Assembly (NCBI GenBank): GCA_037893245.1
Contig: JBAIAA010000243.1
Coordinates: 248,001 to 312,000 of the forward strand
Length of the DNA: 64,000 nt
Source of the DNA: Crossaster papposus
Lineage: Eukaryota; Echinodermata; Asteroidea; Velatida; Solasteridae
Reading direction: 5' to 3'
Under the pieces are notes generated by a model. The model did no database searches. It saw only the letters and a program-made list of their open reading frames with translations, and had not been told where the DNA came from. Within the stretch, counting starts at the first letter, position 1. Each line of letters opens with the position of its first letter. The translations under genes and the position numbers were made by a program. Below are positions 30,301 to 41,691 of this stretch, piece by piece.

Positions 30301-31868
30301 CTGCACAATAAGGTGTTTCACGGTAATATGCGCCATCTTGTTCACGGGGCAAATTGAACACACGTTGCTAGACGCGCGCACATTTTAGAATGATGACTTG
30401 GAAGCGCAGACACAGACCACCAAGTACGTACGAATACAGGTCAACTCGTACGCGACAAACTCGTACACGAGACAACTCGTACGCGAACCAACTCGTACGC
30501 GGTCCAACTCGTACGCGGACCAACTCGTACGCGTGCCAAATACTTTTTTGTTATCTTAAAAATACTAATCAAATGAAAACGTTAGTCTAAAAAGATCTAT
30601 TATTGAAAAAAGTTATGTCAAGCGATGTTTACGAAATTAAAACCAAGATGTATATAAATAAACAATAGTAAAATCTTACACGAATGCCGTTGTAAAAAGA
30701 AAAGTCTAAGTTAAGCTTATTCTTAAAAACCGAAAGAAATGAGACTGTACAAACTGCATCTCATGTAACTTGTACATCGTTACATTTAATGGAATTAAAA
30801 TTGTATACGAAAATGTTTACAAGGCTAAAGGTTAATAATGCCAAAAAGGTTAATAATGCCAAAAAGGTTAATAATGCCAACAATCGTGCAGATTGGCCTT
30901 GGATGCCCCAGAGTATCTGCCTTTTTAATAAAGGGGTTGCATTGACGTCACGCGCGCTACGCGTACGCGCTAATTGCACTAGCAACCGGGCCGAGCGGCC
31001 ATTTTTGAGGTCAAACAAAGTGCAGACGGTATATGCCGTGATTACGCAACTAGACCTCATTGGGGGCGCTGTCGTGAAGTGCGACGTGCGTGTGACGTCT
31101 GCATGCAACCCCTTTATTGATCAAAGCCATCTGTACCCGTGAACCACAATTTCAAACCGCGTACGAGTTGGACCGCGTACGAGTTGGCTGGCGTACGAGT
31201 TGGTTGGCGTACGAGTTGTCCCGAGTACGAGTTGACCAATCTGCGTACGAGTTGGCCTGCGTACGAGTTGGTTCGCGTACGAGTTGACCTGTTTCCGTAC
31301 GTACGTACGTTCGTATGTACGTACGTACGTGAATGCTCCCCGATTTCATTGAAGATAGCGTTTTCTATGGGGGATCCGGGAAGGTCCGACTAGGTCCGGA
31401 TCGTCCGGCTTTCACCCACAGGCCACACCTAACTCATGTAACTTGCAACTGCAAGTGCAAGTGCAACAGTTCTTATTCCTTCATCAGCACAATTACATTT
31501 ACAAAAATACAAGTCAAATCGTGCAACTTTATTTTGCAGCAGCCACAGGCACAGTGTGGCCACGGCATTATGTGTCCATATGTATACATTAGCACTCAGG
31601 CTCAGCACAGCAGAATTTTGCGAGCGAATTTAAATTGTACTGTAGTCTGCTCCCTGTACTTCAAGGTTCACACTCTAACTAGTAAACGTTTAATATAGGC
31701 CGTGTGGAAGTCCAGTCACAAGACTGTCGCCAGTGTCTGTTTTAACGGAATTTCCAAAATAAATTGCCTATCTCATTTGGTCACGTTTTTCTTTTTCACC
31801 GATAATTTACACACAGCAAACGTGGTTTGTAAAAACCAAAGAACTTTACTTACTCCTGGTAGTGCCAT
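27101..31868 (-). CDS. UBE2S: Ubiquitin-conjugating enzyme E2 S (APC/C chain-elongating E2)
   Basis: UBE2S extends K11-linked ubiquitin chains on substrates of the anaphase-promoting complex. Exons on the - strand are 31854-31868 (proposed), 29522-29669, 28282-28472 and 27101-27388, giving about 213 residues. Visible are [18 protein letters not shown], the UBC fold segment [13 protein letters not shown], the HPN motif (about residues 89-91), the catalytic cysteine in [12 protein letters not shown] (about residue 99, human Cys95), [20 protein letters not shown], a Ser-rich linker, AKKHAGDKK and the basic tail KKRALKRL. The tail corresponds to the human C-terminal LRRL peptide that docks on the APC/C. 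All key residues are present, so the gene looks functional. Confidence 0.95.
27757..28266. mobile_element. Element with aggggccgatttyacgaaac ends (UBE2S intron)
   Basis: aggggccgattttacgaaac on the left is matched inverted by gtttcgtgaaatcggcccc on the right. Next to both ends lie several short words (taagacg, cttagga, ctaagatg) in both orientations. It fills most of the last intron of UBE2S, ending about 15 bp from the donor of exon 3. Confidence 0.75.
28282..28472 (-). CDS. UBE2S: UBE2S exon 3, catalytic core
   Basis: The acceptor tctgtttcag is just above 28472 and the donor gtcagt starts at 28281. It encodes [19 protein letters not shown], the HPN motif and the active-site cysteine in NGEICVNTL, ending MGIKHLIL in phase 0. 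Confidence 0.96.
29522..29669 (-). CDS. UBE2S: UBE2S exon 2
   Basis: The acceptor tttgttttcag is just above 29669 and the donor gtgagt starts at 29521. It encodes [20 protein letters not shown], then [17 protein letters not shown] to IEGP and one base of a split serine codon. Confidence 0.94.
30424..31330. mobile_element. Element with inverted 16-bp tandem arrays at both ends
   Basis: About six copies of caactcgtacgcgnnc at 30441-30540 face about eight copies of its complement (gnngcgtacgagttg) at 31157-31290. Outside them, acgtacgaatacaggt and the complementary acctgtttccgtacgtacgt form the outer ends. The interior holds three tandem copies of ggttaataatgccaaaaa (30829-30882) and a nested element at 30924-31120. 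It lies in the proposed first intron of UBE2S. Confidence 0.8.
30924..31120. mobile_element. Nested short element with aataaaggggttgcat ends
   Basis: aataaaggggttgcat plus gacgtcac at the left is repeated inverted at 31088-31120. It is GC-rich with cgcgcgctacgcgtacgcgc inside, and is inserted in the 30424-31330 element. Confidence 0.7.
31854..31868 (-). CDS. UBE2S: UBE2S proposed first coding exon
   Basis: ATGGCACTACCAGGA is followed at once by a consensus donor gtaagt. It would add MALPG in phase 0 to SSNVENL, which fits the short N terminus of the family. A 9-codon upstream frame (31903-31877) precedes it. The intron would be about 2.2 kb and would contain the 30.4-31.3 kb element. Only a transcript can prove this exon. 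Confidence 0.55.
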
Positions 31869-32515
31869 TTTAAATTTCAAAACCAGGTTTTTTGACGAAA
31901 CATGGATTTTTCTTTCAATTTCAACGAAAGCTCCGATCCGTCGCGTCAGTGATTTAAACGGCAGGCGTTATCGGGATCCCCCACAATACATCACGGTCAT
32001 TGGTTCATGAGGTCATAGGTGGGAATATAAACTAACCAATCAAATTTGGTCAGGACGCAGATATTAGAGTTTTTGAAACCTTTGCTTCGTTTCAGCTTGC
32101 GCTTCACCTCCAAATTCCGAACCACTGAGAAGCAAATGGAAATAGAAGCAAACAAAAATATTTGAACTTTTGAGTTCACCCAAACAGACTAAATGTTTCT
32201 GAAGCACAAACAGGCACCAGAATGTGGCTGAAGCTCTCGAAGTCGGGAGCTTGAAATTACTCCAAGCCAGAGACGAAACGAAGCTAGGAATTCGAAAAGG
32301 CCCTAGAATCATACATTTTTTTTTTTTAAAGTATACATACTTACTAACTTGAGCTATATCCAATAAATAACCAACCAAAATATACGTTAAAAGCATATCA
32401 ATGACACTAAATACTCCGTGTGAAATTCCGTCTGGCATGCATTCTCTCATTTTAAAATAAAATTACCAACAACATGTAATTTCCAAAGATATTTCTCAAA
32501 GACGCTTTTTGGGAA

Positions 32516-32760
32516 ATTTGTAATGGCCACCTAATGGTCACTAGGAGTCCAAATTTGGCCAATGGTCACCTAGTCAATAGGAGTCAAATTAATTGAATCA
32601 TTCAAGACTGTGATGGAAGAGAAACATTTCGTAATTTGGACATGACCATTGGCTAAATTCTGACCGCTACTTGCCATTAGGTGACTATTGGCCAAATGTT
32701 GACCCCTGTTGACCATTAGGTTACCATTGGCAACATTTATTGGATCGACTGTAAGATAAA
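32516..32760. repeat. Segment rich in the word accattggcc and its complement
   Basis: taatggtca, ccaatggtcacctag, ccattaggtgac, attggcc and accattaggtta recur in both orientations over 240 bp. It may be a decayed word-rich element. No coding sequence. Confidence 0.4.
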
Positions 32761-33021
32761 GGGCATTTCGTAATTTTGAAGAAGATTACCCCTACTGCTA
32801 AATTATGTGAACAAGTTTTATGGGGCTTGGTCGAGAGATGTAACTGACAAAATAATGTTGACATTAATTTGACTAAGACTGTGTGGAAGAAGAAGAATTT
32901 TTGAAGTTTTTGTAAAAAGAGAAAATGTTGTCCACATTTGGCTAAAATCGGGAATTCGGCAGACATTGCATTTTTGGTGAGCGTTTGCAAAAAGTAACAG
33001 AAATAATTAAAAAGTAAAAGA

Positions 33022-33392
33022 AATCTTTACTATTTGCAGATCTCGAAAAATAATTACTACCGAAGTATTAGGAAATATCTTACTCGTTTAAAAGTAAATA
33101 ATGATTGTAGGCACCCAGCAAAATGATTGCGCTAGCCTAATTGTTCCAAAAATTGAATTTGATAAAAATTAATTCACGAATTTTATAACAAATAAAGAAA
33201 ACATAAGAACCCCTAGCCCTTGCCCGACGCCGGTTGAAAACGAACGCCGTTTTTTTGCTTTCCTCGTCATCCACGATTGTAAAACTTCGAACAGGTCAGT
33301 TAAACGATATTTACTCTAAAATACAACCCCCCAAATCCACCCATTCATGATAATTCATGATAACATTTACAAATGGTGTATCCTACCTTTAA
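33022..33392 (+). mobile_element. TTAA family B copy 3
   Basis: The right end caaatggtgtatcctacct abuts TTAA at 33389-33392. The left end is decayed (actatttgcagatctcgaaa). The interior words gcacccagcaaaatgattgc and aaacgatatttactc match the family. Confidence 0.75.
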
Positions 33393-34389
33393 ATAGCGAG
33401 ATGCGAGATTCGCGACGCAATATGCGAGATGCGATACTTATGGCAGATATAGAACTCCCCATTGAAGCTTTTGCTTTTGTCGCTGTGACGCTTTTGCTTT
33501 TTGCTGTGGGGCTTTTGCTTAGTTTGCCTTTGCAGTCAGTAAAATGTATGGCGCTTATGTATAGGCCTATTTTGCTTTGCCCGGTGTTTTGCTTATTTTC
33601 GTGACAGTTCGACACCATTTTTATAAGTAGAGACACACAATGTAGATTTTAAAGAAAAAAGAACCCAGCGTTTTCGAGAAAATCGCAAGAGGAGATTCTC
33701 CTATTTTAAAACTCCAATGGCAATATACTACTTTGCAACAACTTTGTGCTGTAAGAACACCTTCACAAGATTCTATGACAGTTGCAGTTTTACATGAATC
33801 TAGTATTTAGAATTAATACAGTGGTTAATTAGCCTAAATGAATTACATGTGTGTCTCTTCGTGAAAACGAACAGTTTAGCCCTATAGACTTGGAGCTAGG
33901 TTGGGTTTAATTAACAATTTTAGCACAAAAGGTCCGATAGTACAAATCGACTGTCCATCGGGGGTAGTTCAGAAATGGCCATTCTTAAGTTGGACTAGGT
34001 CGGCTGATGGGGTTCAGGGGACCAAGGTCAAAATCATTTTTTTTACAAATAGATTTGAATTATTGAGTGATTTACCCGAAACCTTTGGGGTTTTGTTGTT
34101 TTCCGTCAGAGGCACCCATAGCGCTTTTATCAAGATCAAAGCGCTTTACGAAGAAGAAACAATCAGGAGCCTGAGCTAGTGGTGGAGCAAGTCAATGGGT
34201 TTTGAGAAGCTTCTTGGCAATGTGGATAGATTGAAAATCTCTGATTTGTGATTTCTTTGGGAGCTGCAACGGGAGAATGCGGTCTCCTAACATATTGGTG
34301 GTGATAGTTTTGTGTAAGCAGGATTTATCAGATAAAGCCTAGGCCCCTTTCTACGTGGTTCATGAAATGAAAGAAGTTCAGCCGAGTTC

Positions 34390-35090
34390 AGCCGATGTAC
34401 ACTTTGTCATAATTGGCAGGAGATCTTGTATACTCCTGGTCTGCGTTCTTGGTCTGACCAGTCCTTGTCCGAAGTCTGAATATTCAGGAGGATTATACAG
34501 AAAACTCGGATTTTATGCTTGTACTTCACATCACATCACATCCAGGCACCCAGCCTGGATGTGATGTGAAGTACATGTACTACGTAAGTATAGGGAAGGG
34601 TAGTGGAACTATAGGGGCCCTGCTTTGGGTATAGCCGACCCTTTGGCCGGAGTGGATCTGGGAGTCTTGTGTCTATATGCTGGGATTTGTTCGTTCCGTT
34701 GTGCTTTGGTGATGTGATGAAGTTCCTGGGGAGATGTTCCTTGTGGCAGACGTTGTATGCCCTACGGACGAAGGCCCGATTGATGGAAGTCTTGATGAAA
34801 GAAACTGCTGTGGAGGTGTGGGTATAGGTTTGGCGCGGTAGACGCTGCGGGTAAGACATTATAAATGAGAAATGTTGTCATCTCTTTCTTGTTCAATGAA
34901 GACTGGATGCTGATGTGAAAAATCCGAGGTGTTCCAAGGTTTATAGCCGGAGGTAATCTTGCCCGTGCTGCCAGATGACAAAGGTATGACCCACGTACTG
35001 GAGACAAACCCTATAGGTCTGTGATCTGCTGCGGCGATGGTGGTCTGCTCAAACTCAAACTCAGAGATCCAGCCGAACCAGGTTCCAGCC
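34390..35090 (-). pseudogene. Penelope-like element relic (end of RT and start of GIY-YIG region)
   Basis: Read on - in shifting frames, the segment gives VYRAKPIPTPPQQFL (compare the VYRKPTHTD-type motif after the reverse transcriptase of these elements), INRAFVRRAYNVCHKEHL, and then QERRPGVYKISCQL followed by a stop and QSVHRL. The last part is the start of a GIY-YIG nuclease domain. At least two frame breaks and a stop show it is dead. Retroelement class is inferred from these motifs. Confidence 0.65.
34521..34573. repeat. Hairpin around ccatccaggc
   Basis: gtacttcacatcac...atccagg and cctggatgtgatgtgaagta face each other across cacccag. It lies inside the Penelope-like relic, with a 5-bp tcaca duplication in the left arm. 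Confidence 0.75.
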
Positions 35091-35959
35091 GACTGTTCAA
35101 AGAAATTGTCCCGCCATCAGAAGCTGGATGAGTTGACACAGAGAAGGAGCAGATCATAAAGCTGGTTACTATAGGAGTTATGTCACAAAAATCATGTTGG
35201 TGCCTGACATTTTATTTAAAGTGCTATAATTACTGACTAATTAGTGTCATACTTAGGTATTTTTATCCGACTTGTTTGAATTCTTAAGTAGCATGTTTGG
35301 TGTCAGGTGGTCAATCTCAATATGTTAATTAAACTTTGTATAAATCAAACAAATAAACAAATCGGTCTTAAGTAGATTTATCCAACCTTTGTTCAATTTT
35401 AAGTTACAAATACTAGTTTAGGTCACTTATGATAGTTATTTGTGACAAAAATCGTGTTTGTGCTCGAAATGTTAATTAAAGTGCTATTTACTTACTAATT
35501 AGTGTCATTTCTTAAGTATGACACTTTCTCTGATTTTTGTGTGCATTAAGTATATCATTTTGGGTATTAAGGGTTCAATCTCAACACTGACATTTGTGGA
35601 CATTTGACCTTGGTCCCCTGAACCCCATCAGCTGAACTACCCCCGATGGACAGTCGATTGGTATAGTATCAGACTACTTGTGCTCAATTGCTAATTAAAC
35701 TCAACCTAGCTCCAAGTCTACTTTCTGTTCAACGTGTTTTTCAAACAGAACGAACGCACGTTGATTATTGTGGCAAAGTTTGCAGTAAAATCACTTCAAA
35801 TTTAAAATATCATGACCATTATATCGACAACTCTGCAATAATACTCAAAAACGATGACGTCGTCAAACCGGAAGTTAGAATAAAAAAAACTCCTTTTCTT
35901 TAGCGATATAAGCTTGATTTATTGTATTGTGCGTGTAAAAAGAAATGGGGAATTCCCTT

Positions 35960-35993
35960 CACGTACAATGTACATACATGTACATTGTACGTG
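35960..35993. repeat. Near-perfect palindrome of acatgtac type
   Basis: cacgtacaatgtac and gtacattgtacgtg face each other with atacat between. The word acatgtac is abundant across the whole window. Confidence 0.8.
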
Positions 35994-36077
35994 TCTATTG
36001 TGTGTGAGTAGTTTATGCTCGCCAAATGAGGGCGGTACATAATTTTAACGGGTGTATGAGCTAGGGAGCAACCATAC

Positions 36078-36113
36078 TCCATAGACATCTAAATTATTTA
36101 GATGTCTATGGGA
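36078..36113. repeat. Perfect hairpin ccatagacatctaaat
   Basis: ctccatagacatctaaat faces atttagatgtctatgggag with only a few central bases. It could be a joined pair of element ends. Confidence 0.8.
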
Positions 36114-36490
36114 GCAACGAAACGGTTTTTCGTCACTATGAATGTCGTGTGTTGTTTGTTTTTCCAATTGTCTGGATCATTATTCTTGCAAATTCAGTAA
36201 TGTGGTGTATGGGTCATAAATACTGACCATTATAGTCATAAAACAAACGTGTGCCTGCAAAACGTGTATGAGTTTGTTCTTACAAATTCAAGTTTTAAAT
36301 AAACATTCTCATCTGTGTCCAATGACTTTTCCTTACACAAGTGTCGTGATAACTCTCGCCGGTACAATCTTGACTTCGGCTTTTAAATGCTCTGGGCGTC
36401 ATTAAATTAAATTTAAAAATGTCCATAATTTCCATATTTTCGGAGGTTCCTTTCACTTATTCATGAACATCCTCTCTGAACTATAAAACA

Positions 36491-36610
36491 TGTGACCCGC
36501 TCCTATCCCTACAAAACCCAACATAAGTCGCACAGGCTATTTCGAGATACAGCTCGTCAAAGTTGAAATGGGGTGAACAATCTGGCGGACATCGACTTTA
36601 CTTTTTCGTT
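36491..36610 (+). repeat. End fragment of the tgtgacccgctcc family
   Basis: tgtgacccgctcctatccct plus ttcgagatacagctcg matches the left end of the copy at 41259. No matching right end is seen nearby. Confidence 0.5.
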
Positions 36611-37143
36611 ATTTTTGTATTCTTTAATGTTTAGGTTAAACAAAATCAACTTTATTGATAAGAAAGTACACAAATCATGCATTTATTGTGGCAAACTGTG
36701 TCCTACAAGTGGTAATTTATCTCCCAAATACATTATGTAAAAGGTAATGCACAAAACGTAATGCACATAATGTATCTGAAAAAATATCAAACGCAAAAAT
36801 ACATGGAAGACTGGACAAGTTAATAGTTCCGGCATCTACATCAACCCAAAGAAAACTGTCCTTTTCAGGGTCAGCCTGGCCTTGCATTTTGAATTCAAAA
36901 ATTTGAACATTTCTTGAAAAATAAAAATTGTTTGGGGTTTAGCTTTTTTTTAACTAAAAATTGGACAAAATGTGATTATTCTGGAAAATTTTATATTGTA
37001 AGGGGTTAACCTTACATTTTTTAAAAACAATTCTCGCAAGTAATTTTTCTTGAACATTTTTAATTGTAAGGGGTTATTCTTGCATTACAATTAAATTAGC
37101 GAAAATTTGATTTTTCTACACCGTACGCGTGATCAGTGGACCC

Positions 37144-37177
37144 ATGGAGCAATAAACTAGTTTATTTATTGCTCCAT
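37144..37177. repeat. Minimal hairpin made of two atggagcaataaa ends
   Basis: atggagcaataaactag is followed almost directly by its inverted copy (tttattgctccat). The sequence equals the terminal repeat of the element at 13855-14410 with no interior. Confidence 0.8.
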
Positions 37178-37179
37178 GC

Positions 37180-40100
37180 TCTGACCGTGCACGACTCGAC
37201 TATGGACCAAGACTTTGACTTGAGCGTACAATGTACATGCCCGGTGGGCAACATACATGTAAATAGGCCAAAACTAATCCATCCGCGGACCTCATAAAAT
37301 GTTGTACACTCAAATTATTCTATATTAGAAGTTCTTAGAGTTCTAAGAGCCACGGAAATGTGTCATTGAAGAAATACCGCACTTCACCTCTGGCCCGGAC
37401 CAGGGGCTTCCAATTCTATTTGGGATGCAATTGGGTTCGAAAGTGGCGCCGTTTAGCCATGTTGTGGGGGAATACCTTGTTTTCAAAATGGCTACTTCTC
37501 CAGTTTGGGAAACATCATTTGTTTTAGGGGTAATCTTATTTGGGTGAGAATTAATCCCCCACCTCCAAAATCATTTGTCAACCCACCAAAAACTTGAAAA
37601 GAAAATGAAATATGACATGCTGGTCGGGAATTTATTTTCTCCGTTGCACCCGGTAATAACCCAAAGGGATTCACTGCACCAAAATACGCTCTCTAAACAA
37701 CACTAAATCGGACAGCGCCGCATAGCGACGCTCAGGAGTAGGATGGCAATGTATTTTTTACTGCATATTAAAGATTAGGACCCCTGGGACAATTTTCTTT
37801 TAAATTTTACGAGGGTTGGTAAGGTTGACCTACAAAATGTTGTTATATTCCCCTCTCCCCAAACATCCCTTAAATGGTCAATCTCTGGGCACAGGTCTAA
37901 ACGTAATTTTAAAAAATAGGTTGAGAAGCTTGAGTATAATTATTATTTGTTGATGCCTTAGCTTTCTCAAAAGTATCCACAACTTTAATAACTGGACAAT
38001 GACGACCTATATGAGTATGAAGTAGATGCGACAAACACGTAACTCAACAGACGCGAACATGAAGTTTTGCTTACAGAATGTCAAAACGGTGAAGTACAGT
38101 TTTTTAATAGCGAAACAAAACACTAAAACAAAATCGAAATCGGGCAAACATTTTTGACATGTGTGTCTTTAAAAAGGTGACGAGGATGTCGACCATATCC
38201 CATTAGTGTCTTCTTAATCAGTAAGAATATTCCATTATTCTTTAACTTTTGGCTTCATATGAACCGATTGAATGTTTCTGAAGCAAAACATGCACCAGAT
38301 GCAAAATGCAGCTGGAGTTCCCGCACTGTATTGTTTGGGGACCTAAAATTGAGTTAAAGTTTATGTGTCCGTACTAACTTTGTGTCTGTACCCTGAAAAA
38401 TAGATTTTCAAATTGAATTGGTAATTTTATAACATTGTATTTGTTATGGGCTTTCTAATGATGCACACATCCTAGTTAGTAGTTAGGGTTAATAAGCTTC
38501 TTGTTGGACCTTTGTGCTCAGCCTGTGCTAACGGTGCAGTCGCACTTCAAAATCAGGTTGGCGTAGCGGTTCTTTTCTCGCTTACCCGATTGGTTTTTCA
38601 GTCCCTGCCTGATTCCGTGGGTTTTCCCCCGCAGGATATTCTCGTAGTGTTTTCCTCCCACCTAAAACTGTATACCTTCTTGTCATTGTCTTCTCTCTAC
38701 AGGTTTATTCAGGCCTATGGCGCTTTTGAGGGATCCTTGGTTTCATTACCAGAAAGAATTAATAATAATAATAATAAAAACAAAGATGAACCTAAATATT
38801 TTTTAGTGGACTGGAGAAAAAAATGGAAAAGAACTGGAGTGGGACAGAGTTACTGCCCCCCGCCGGCCACATTTACCGATAAATCTTTTACGGAGGTAGA
38901 CATTATTTTATCAGGGTGGGGGGAATTACCTGCTGTATGTTGTTGTCTTAGATGAGAATGCGAAGAATTGCGTGGAACTAAAGTCGACTCTTCTCGGAAC
39001 TTAAATAATTATATCATGTTTCAACGAATTGTGCGTAAATAAAATAATAATAAATAAACCCTAATTTCTTTGCATTTTTAAAGGTTTCTTAATCATATAG
39101 TTACGTGCATGCGCACTTCTCAATAAAATCGGAAAATAACGCTAAAATAAATGTATCTGTTTACTTTGTAAACGGTTAGATAAACCATGGAGGAATAAAT
39201 CTAGTTTATTCCTCCATGGATAAACTCAAGATTTATGAACTGCGACGTTTGCTTGATGAAATTTCACATACCAAACATTTGCTCAAGTAGCAATTAAAGG
39301 CACTAGACCGTGGCGAAAATTCAAAGTGCGCCCGGCGCCGGCCACGTTAATGCGCACCTTTTCATCCTTTACCTTGTGCACATTGCTTCACTGCCACTAG
39401 TGGGACTAATGTTGCAATAGTTTCAAGTATATATAGTATGTACAGTTACATGTAATTATATCAGTTGTTCAAATTGTGATGTTAATTGCCTTACTCAATG
39501 TTCGCTATAGTTTGCCATGGTAATGCCGAATGATAACAGTGAGGAAGCCACCATTCTGTCGAGGCAACTTTAGGGTAGAAAAACTCCACACAATACATTT
39601 TAATGATTTTCACATTTTTAGGCATTTTAAAAACCAAACAGACTATCATACCATGGAGAAATAAGAAGGATGCCCCATCTGATATAATTGTTATTGGATA
39701 TATTTATATCTCCGCACAACTTGAAGCAGCATTACTGGGGGAATGCTCTCTTGACACATTAATTCTTGTTGCCGTCCCAGCATGCACGATCATGAGACCG
39801 ATGGACTTGCCCCTTAGTCCCGCCTCCACCCCATACTATCTGTACACTATCTAGGCTATTGTTACCTAACGCACCCCCCTAAAAACTTTAACAGAATTCC
39901 TGATGAGAAACCACAACATTCCGCAAGCACAATGACCACCTAACCACAAAGTATAGGGCGAGGGGTTCCCTCTGTGGCTAGCTCTGTCTCATTTCTTGCG
40001 TATGATACGTGCATAGACATGGAGGTTTTTCTTGTTTTCCCCTCCACGTCTATGATAGTGATACCAGAGCAAGGAACTTCCTTGCTCTATGATGATACGT

Positions 40101-40260
40101 GCTCCCTGGGTCGTCCTGATAGTATAACTTATATCTGCTTCAGTAATATCTCTTGCTCTGCCCAGTGACGTTTATACATGTACAAATCTGAAAGTTGTTG
40201 GAACCTCCATGGTTTAACCATTCGAATACAGCCGATGGAAAATTTAAAATGCCCGGGTCA
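37180..40260. other. Long stretch without a recognised gene
   Basis: No conserved exon was found. A 147-codon open frame at 38512-38955 contains (aat)n and low-complexity parts and resembles dispersed repeat sequence around ctcccacctaaaactgtat. A hairpin lies at 39185-39219. A small facing pair, tagacatggagg and cctccacgtcta, lies at 40016-40054. Confidence 0.55.
39185..39219. repeat. Minimal hairpin made of ccatggaggaataaa ends
   Basis: ccatggaggaataaa and tttattcctccatgg enclose tctag. It is a sequence variant of the hairpin at 37144-37177. Confidence 0.8.
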
Positions 40261-40299
40261 CGATGATATGAGATGATGTCATCGACTTAAATAACATCC

Positions 40300-40387
40300 G
40301 GGAATTTGTCATGGCGGCCATGTAGGAAGTGGTGTGTCTCGTCTGCACTGTCTGTCTTTTTTGCCGAGTTCATTAACGAAAATCGAG
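40300..40387 (+). promoter_or_regulatory. Possible promoter and non-coding first exon
   Basis: tcatggcggccatgtaggaa resembles the ATGGCGGC promoter/5' UTR motif (YY1-like) common near animal transcription starts. A tgatgtcatcg (CRE/ATF-like) site lies just upstream, at about 40274. The stretch ends in aaaatcgag followed by the donor gtatgt at 40388. ATG GCG GCC ATG TAG would be only a 4-codon upstream frame. A downstream partner may be the exon at 52553. Confidence 0.3.
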
Positions 40388-41258
40388 GTATGTACTTGTA
40401 TTTGAACCAGTGAAATTAATTTGAGAAGTAGCTTATTTTAAAAAGGCTGTTTATTGACAGAATTGTGATAGAAGCTGTGTGATAAACCATGGATAAACAC
40501 AGTTGTCTGTTGACTGTCATGACTTGTTTTGCCAGGCAGTTTGGCAATGATTCAACCAATGAATCATCATGTAATCCAATTCATTGGTCATTGCTGATGA
40601 TGTACAAATGTAGCTCTAGACTGTTTCGGCCAGTGTGTAGCGAAATAAAGTTGTGGGCATGTGTCATTTTCAAATTCAGGTTAAATAAAAAGCATTATTA
40701 CTTTCATGAGTGTTGACCCGCGACAGCAGGGAGGGATGATCAAAACCCGGAAATTAATAAAAGGACTTTTAAATTTCATGAATTATTGAATTTATTCATA
40801 AAAATATTCGTAAATAAAAAAATAAAAAAAATTTAAACTCAAATAGGCTTACAGACGTTCTGTTTTGTTAGTAAAAAAACCCAACCATTCCAAATCCTAC
40901 AAATCCTCTTCGCAAATTGCAGGATTTAGCAGGATTGAGGTCACTTGGAAGATAATGCATCTGAGGAATTTAATTTGCAGGTTCGAGGGCATTTGTGTTG
41001 GGGTTTTGCCTAGTACTAATGGAGGTCGTCCGAATTACTGGACCCTACAGTGTAGTTATGGTTTTTACATTTAGACATGATCTCGCGAGTGACCGATCCA
41101 GTCCAGTGTAATAATCAAAACTGTGTAAATGAGTCTTTTACCGGTAAATGCCTAAGGATGCTTTAGGGAATATGCGGTTCTAGATTTCGGACCAAAGTTC
41201 ACAAATCTTGGGCCGAATACGCGGCAAATTAAAAAATTTAAACAGTATTCACATATTA

Positions 41259-41691
41259 TGTGACCCGCTCCATCAAAATCAGGAATAAGTCTCGAAATGA
41301 CTTTTTGAGATATGCACATATTTCATTTATAAGCTTTCTAATGATACCCATCACAAGTGTGTATCTTCTTAGCTTATCTTCTTAGAGTTATGGTCTGATG
41401 AAGATGACGGGTGTATATTTATTTGCCGAATCCACATTCCGAGAAAAACAGCTTTGAAATAAACAAAATTGACCAAAATCATACGGACAGCGCACACAAA
41501 TCCTCTTTATTTTCATTGTTATTGATCGTTAATGACATTAATGACAATAATCTGTGATAACTACACTTCCTAAAAATACAATGTTCAGAAAAACGACTTG
41601 GTCACGATTTTCACCCATGCGTTCACTTCAACGGCCGATTGCGTAAAACGGCCCCAGCGACTTATTCCTGATTACGATGGAGTGAGTCACA
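41259..41691 (+). mobile_element. Element of the tgtgacccgctcc family
   Basis: The left end tgtgacccgctccatc is followed by aaaatcaggaataagtc; the right end carries cttattcctgattacgatgg and gtcaca. The flanks read TA on each side (atta, tatc), compatible with a TA target. The same sequence begins again at 63809 and runs off the window. Confidence 0.75.

Larger units (their letters stand above)
33885..35720. mobile_element. Foldback element of 1.8 kb carrying Penelope-like debris
   Basis: The left arm (33885-34035) starts tagacttggagctaggttg and contains gactgtccatcgggggtagt and gggttcaggggaccaaggtc. The right arm (35607-35720) is its inverted copy, lacking a 30-bp piece. The interior holds a - strand Penelope-like relic (34390-35090) and a region of repeated ttaattaaagtgctat at 35200-35500. 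Confidence 0.75.

Noticed and set aside
30439..31290. CRISPR array
   Set aside because: The 16-bp units are contiguous without unique spacers, occur in inverted orientation at both ends, and the genome is eukaryotic.
36600..37120. Possible coding gene in an open-looking AT-rich region
   Set aside because: No frame is long enough, there are no splice sites with conserved protein, and composition is simple.
38512..38955. 147-codon open frame
   Set aside because: It contains an Asn run from an (aat)n repeat and dispersed repeat sequence; no domain and no gene context.
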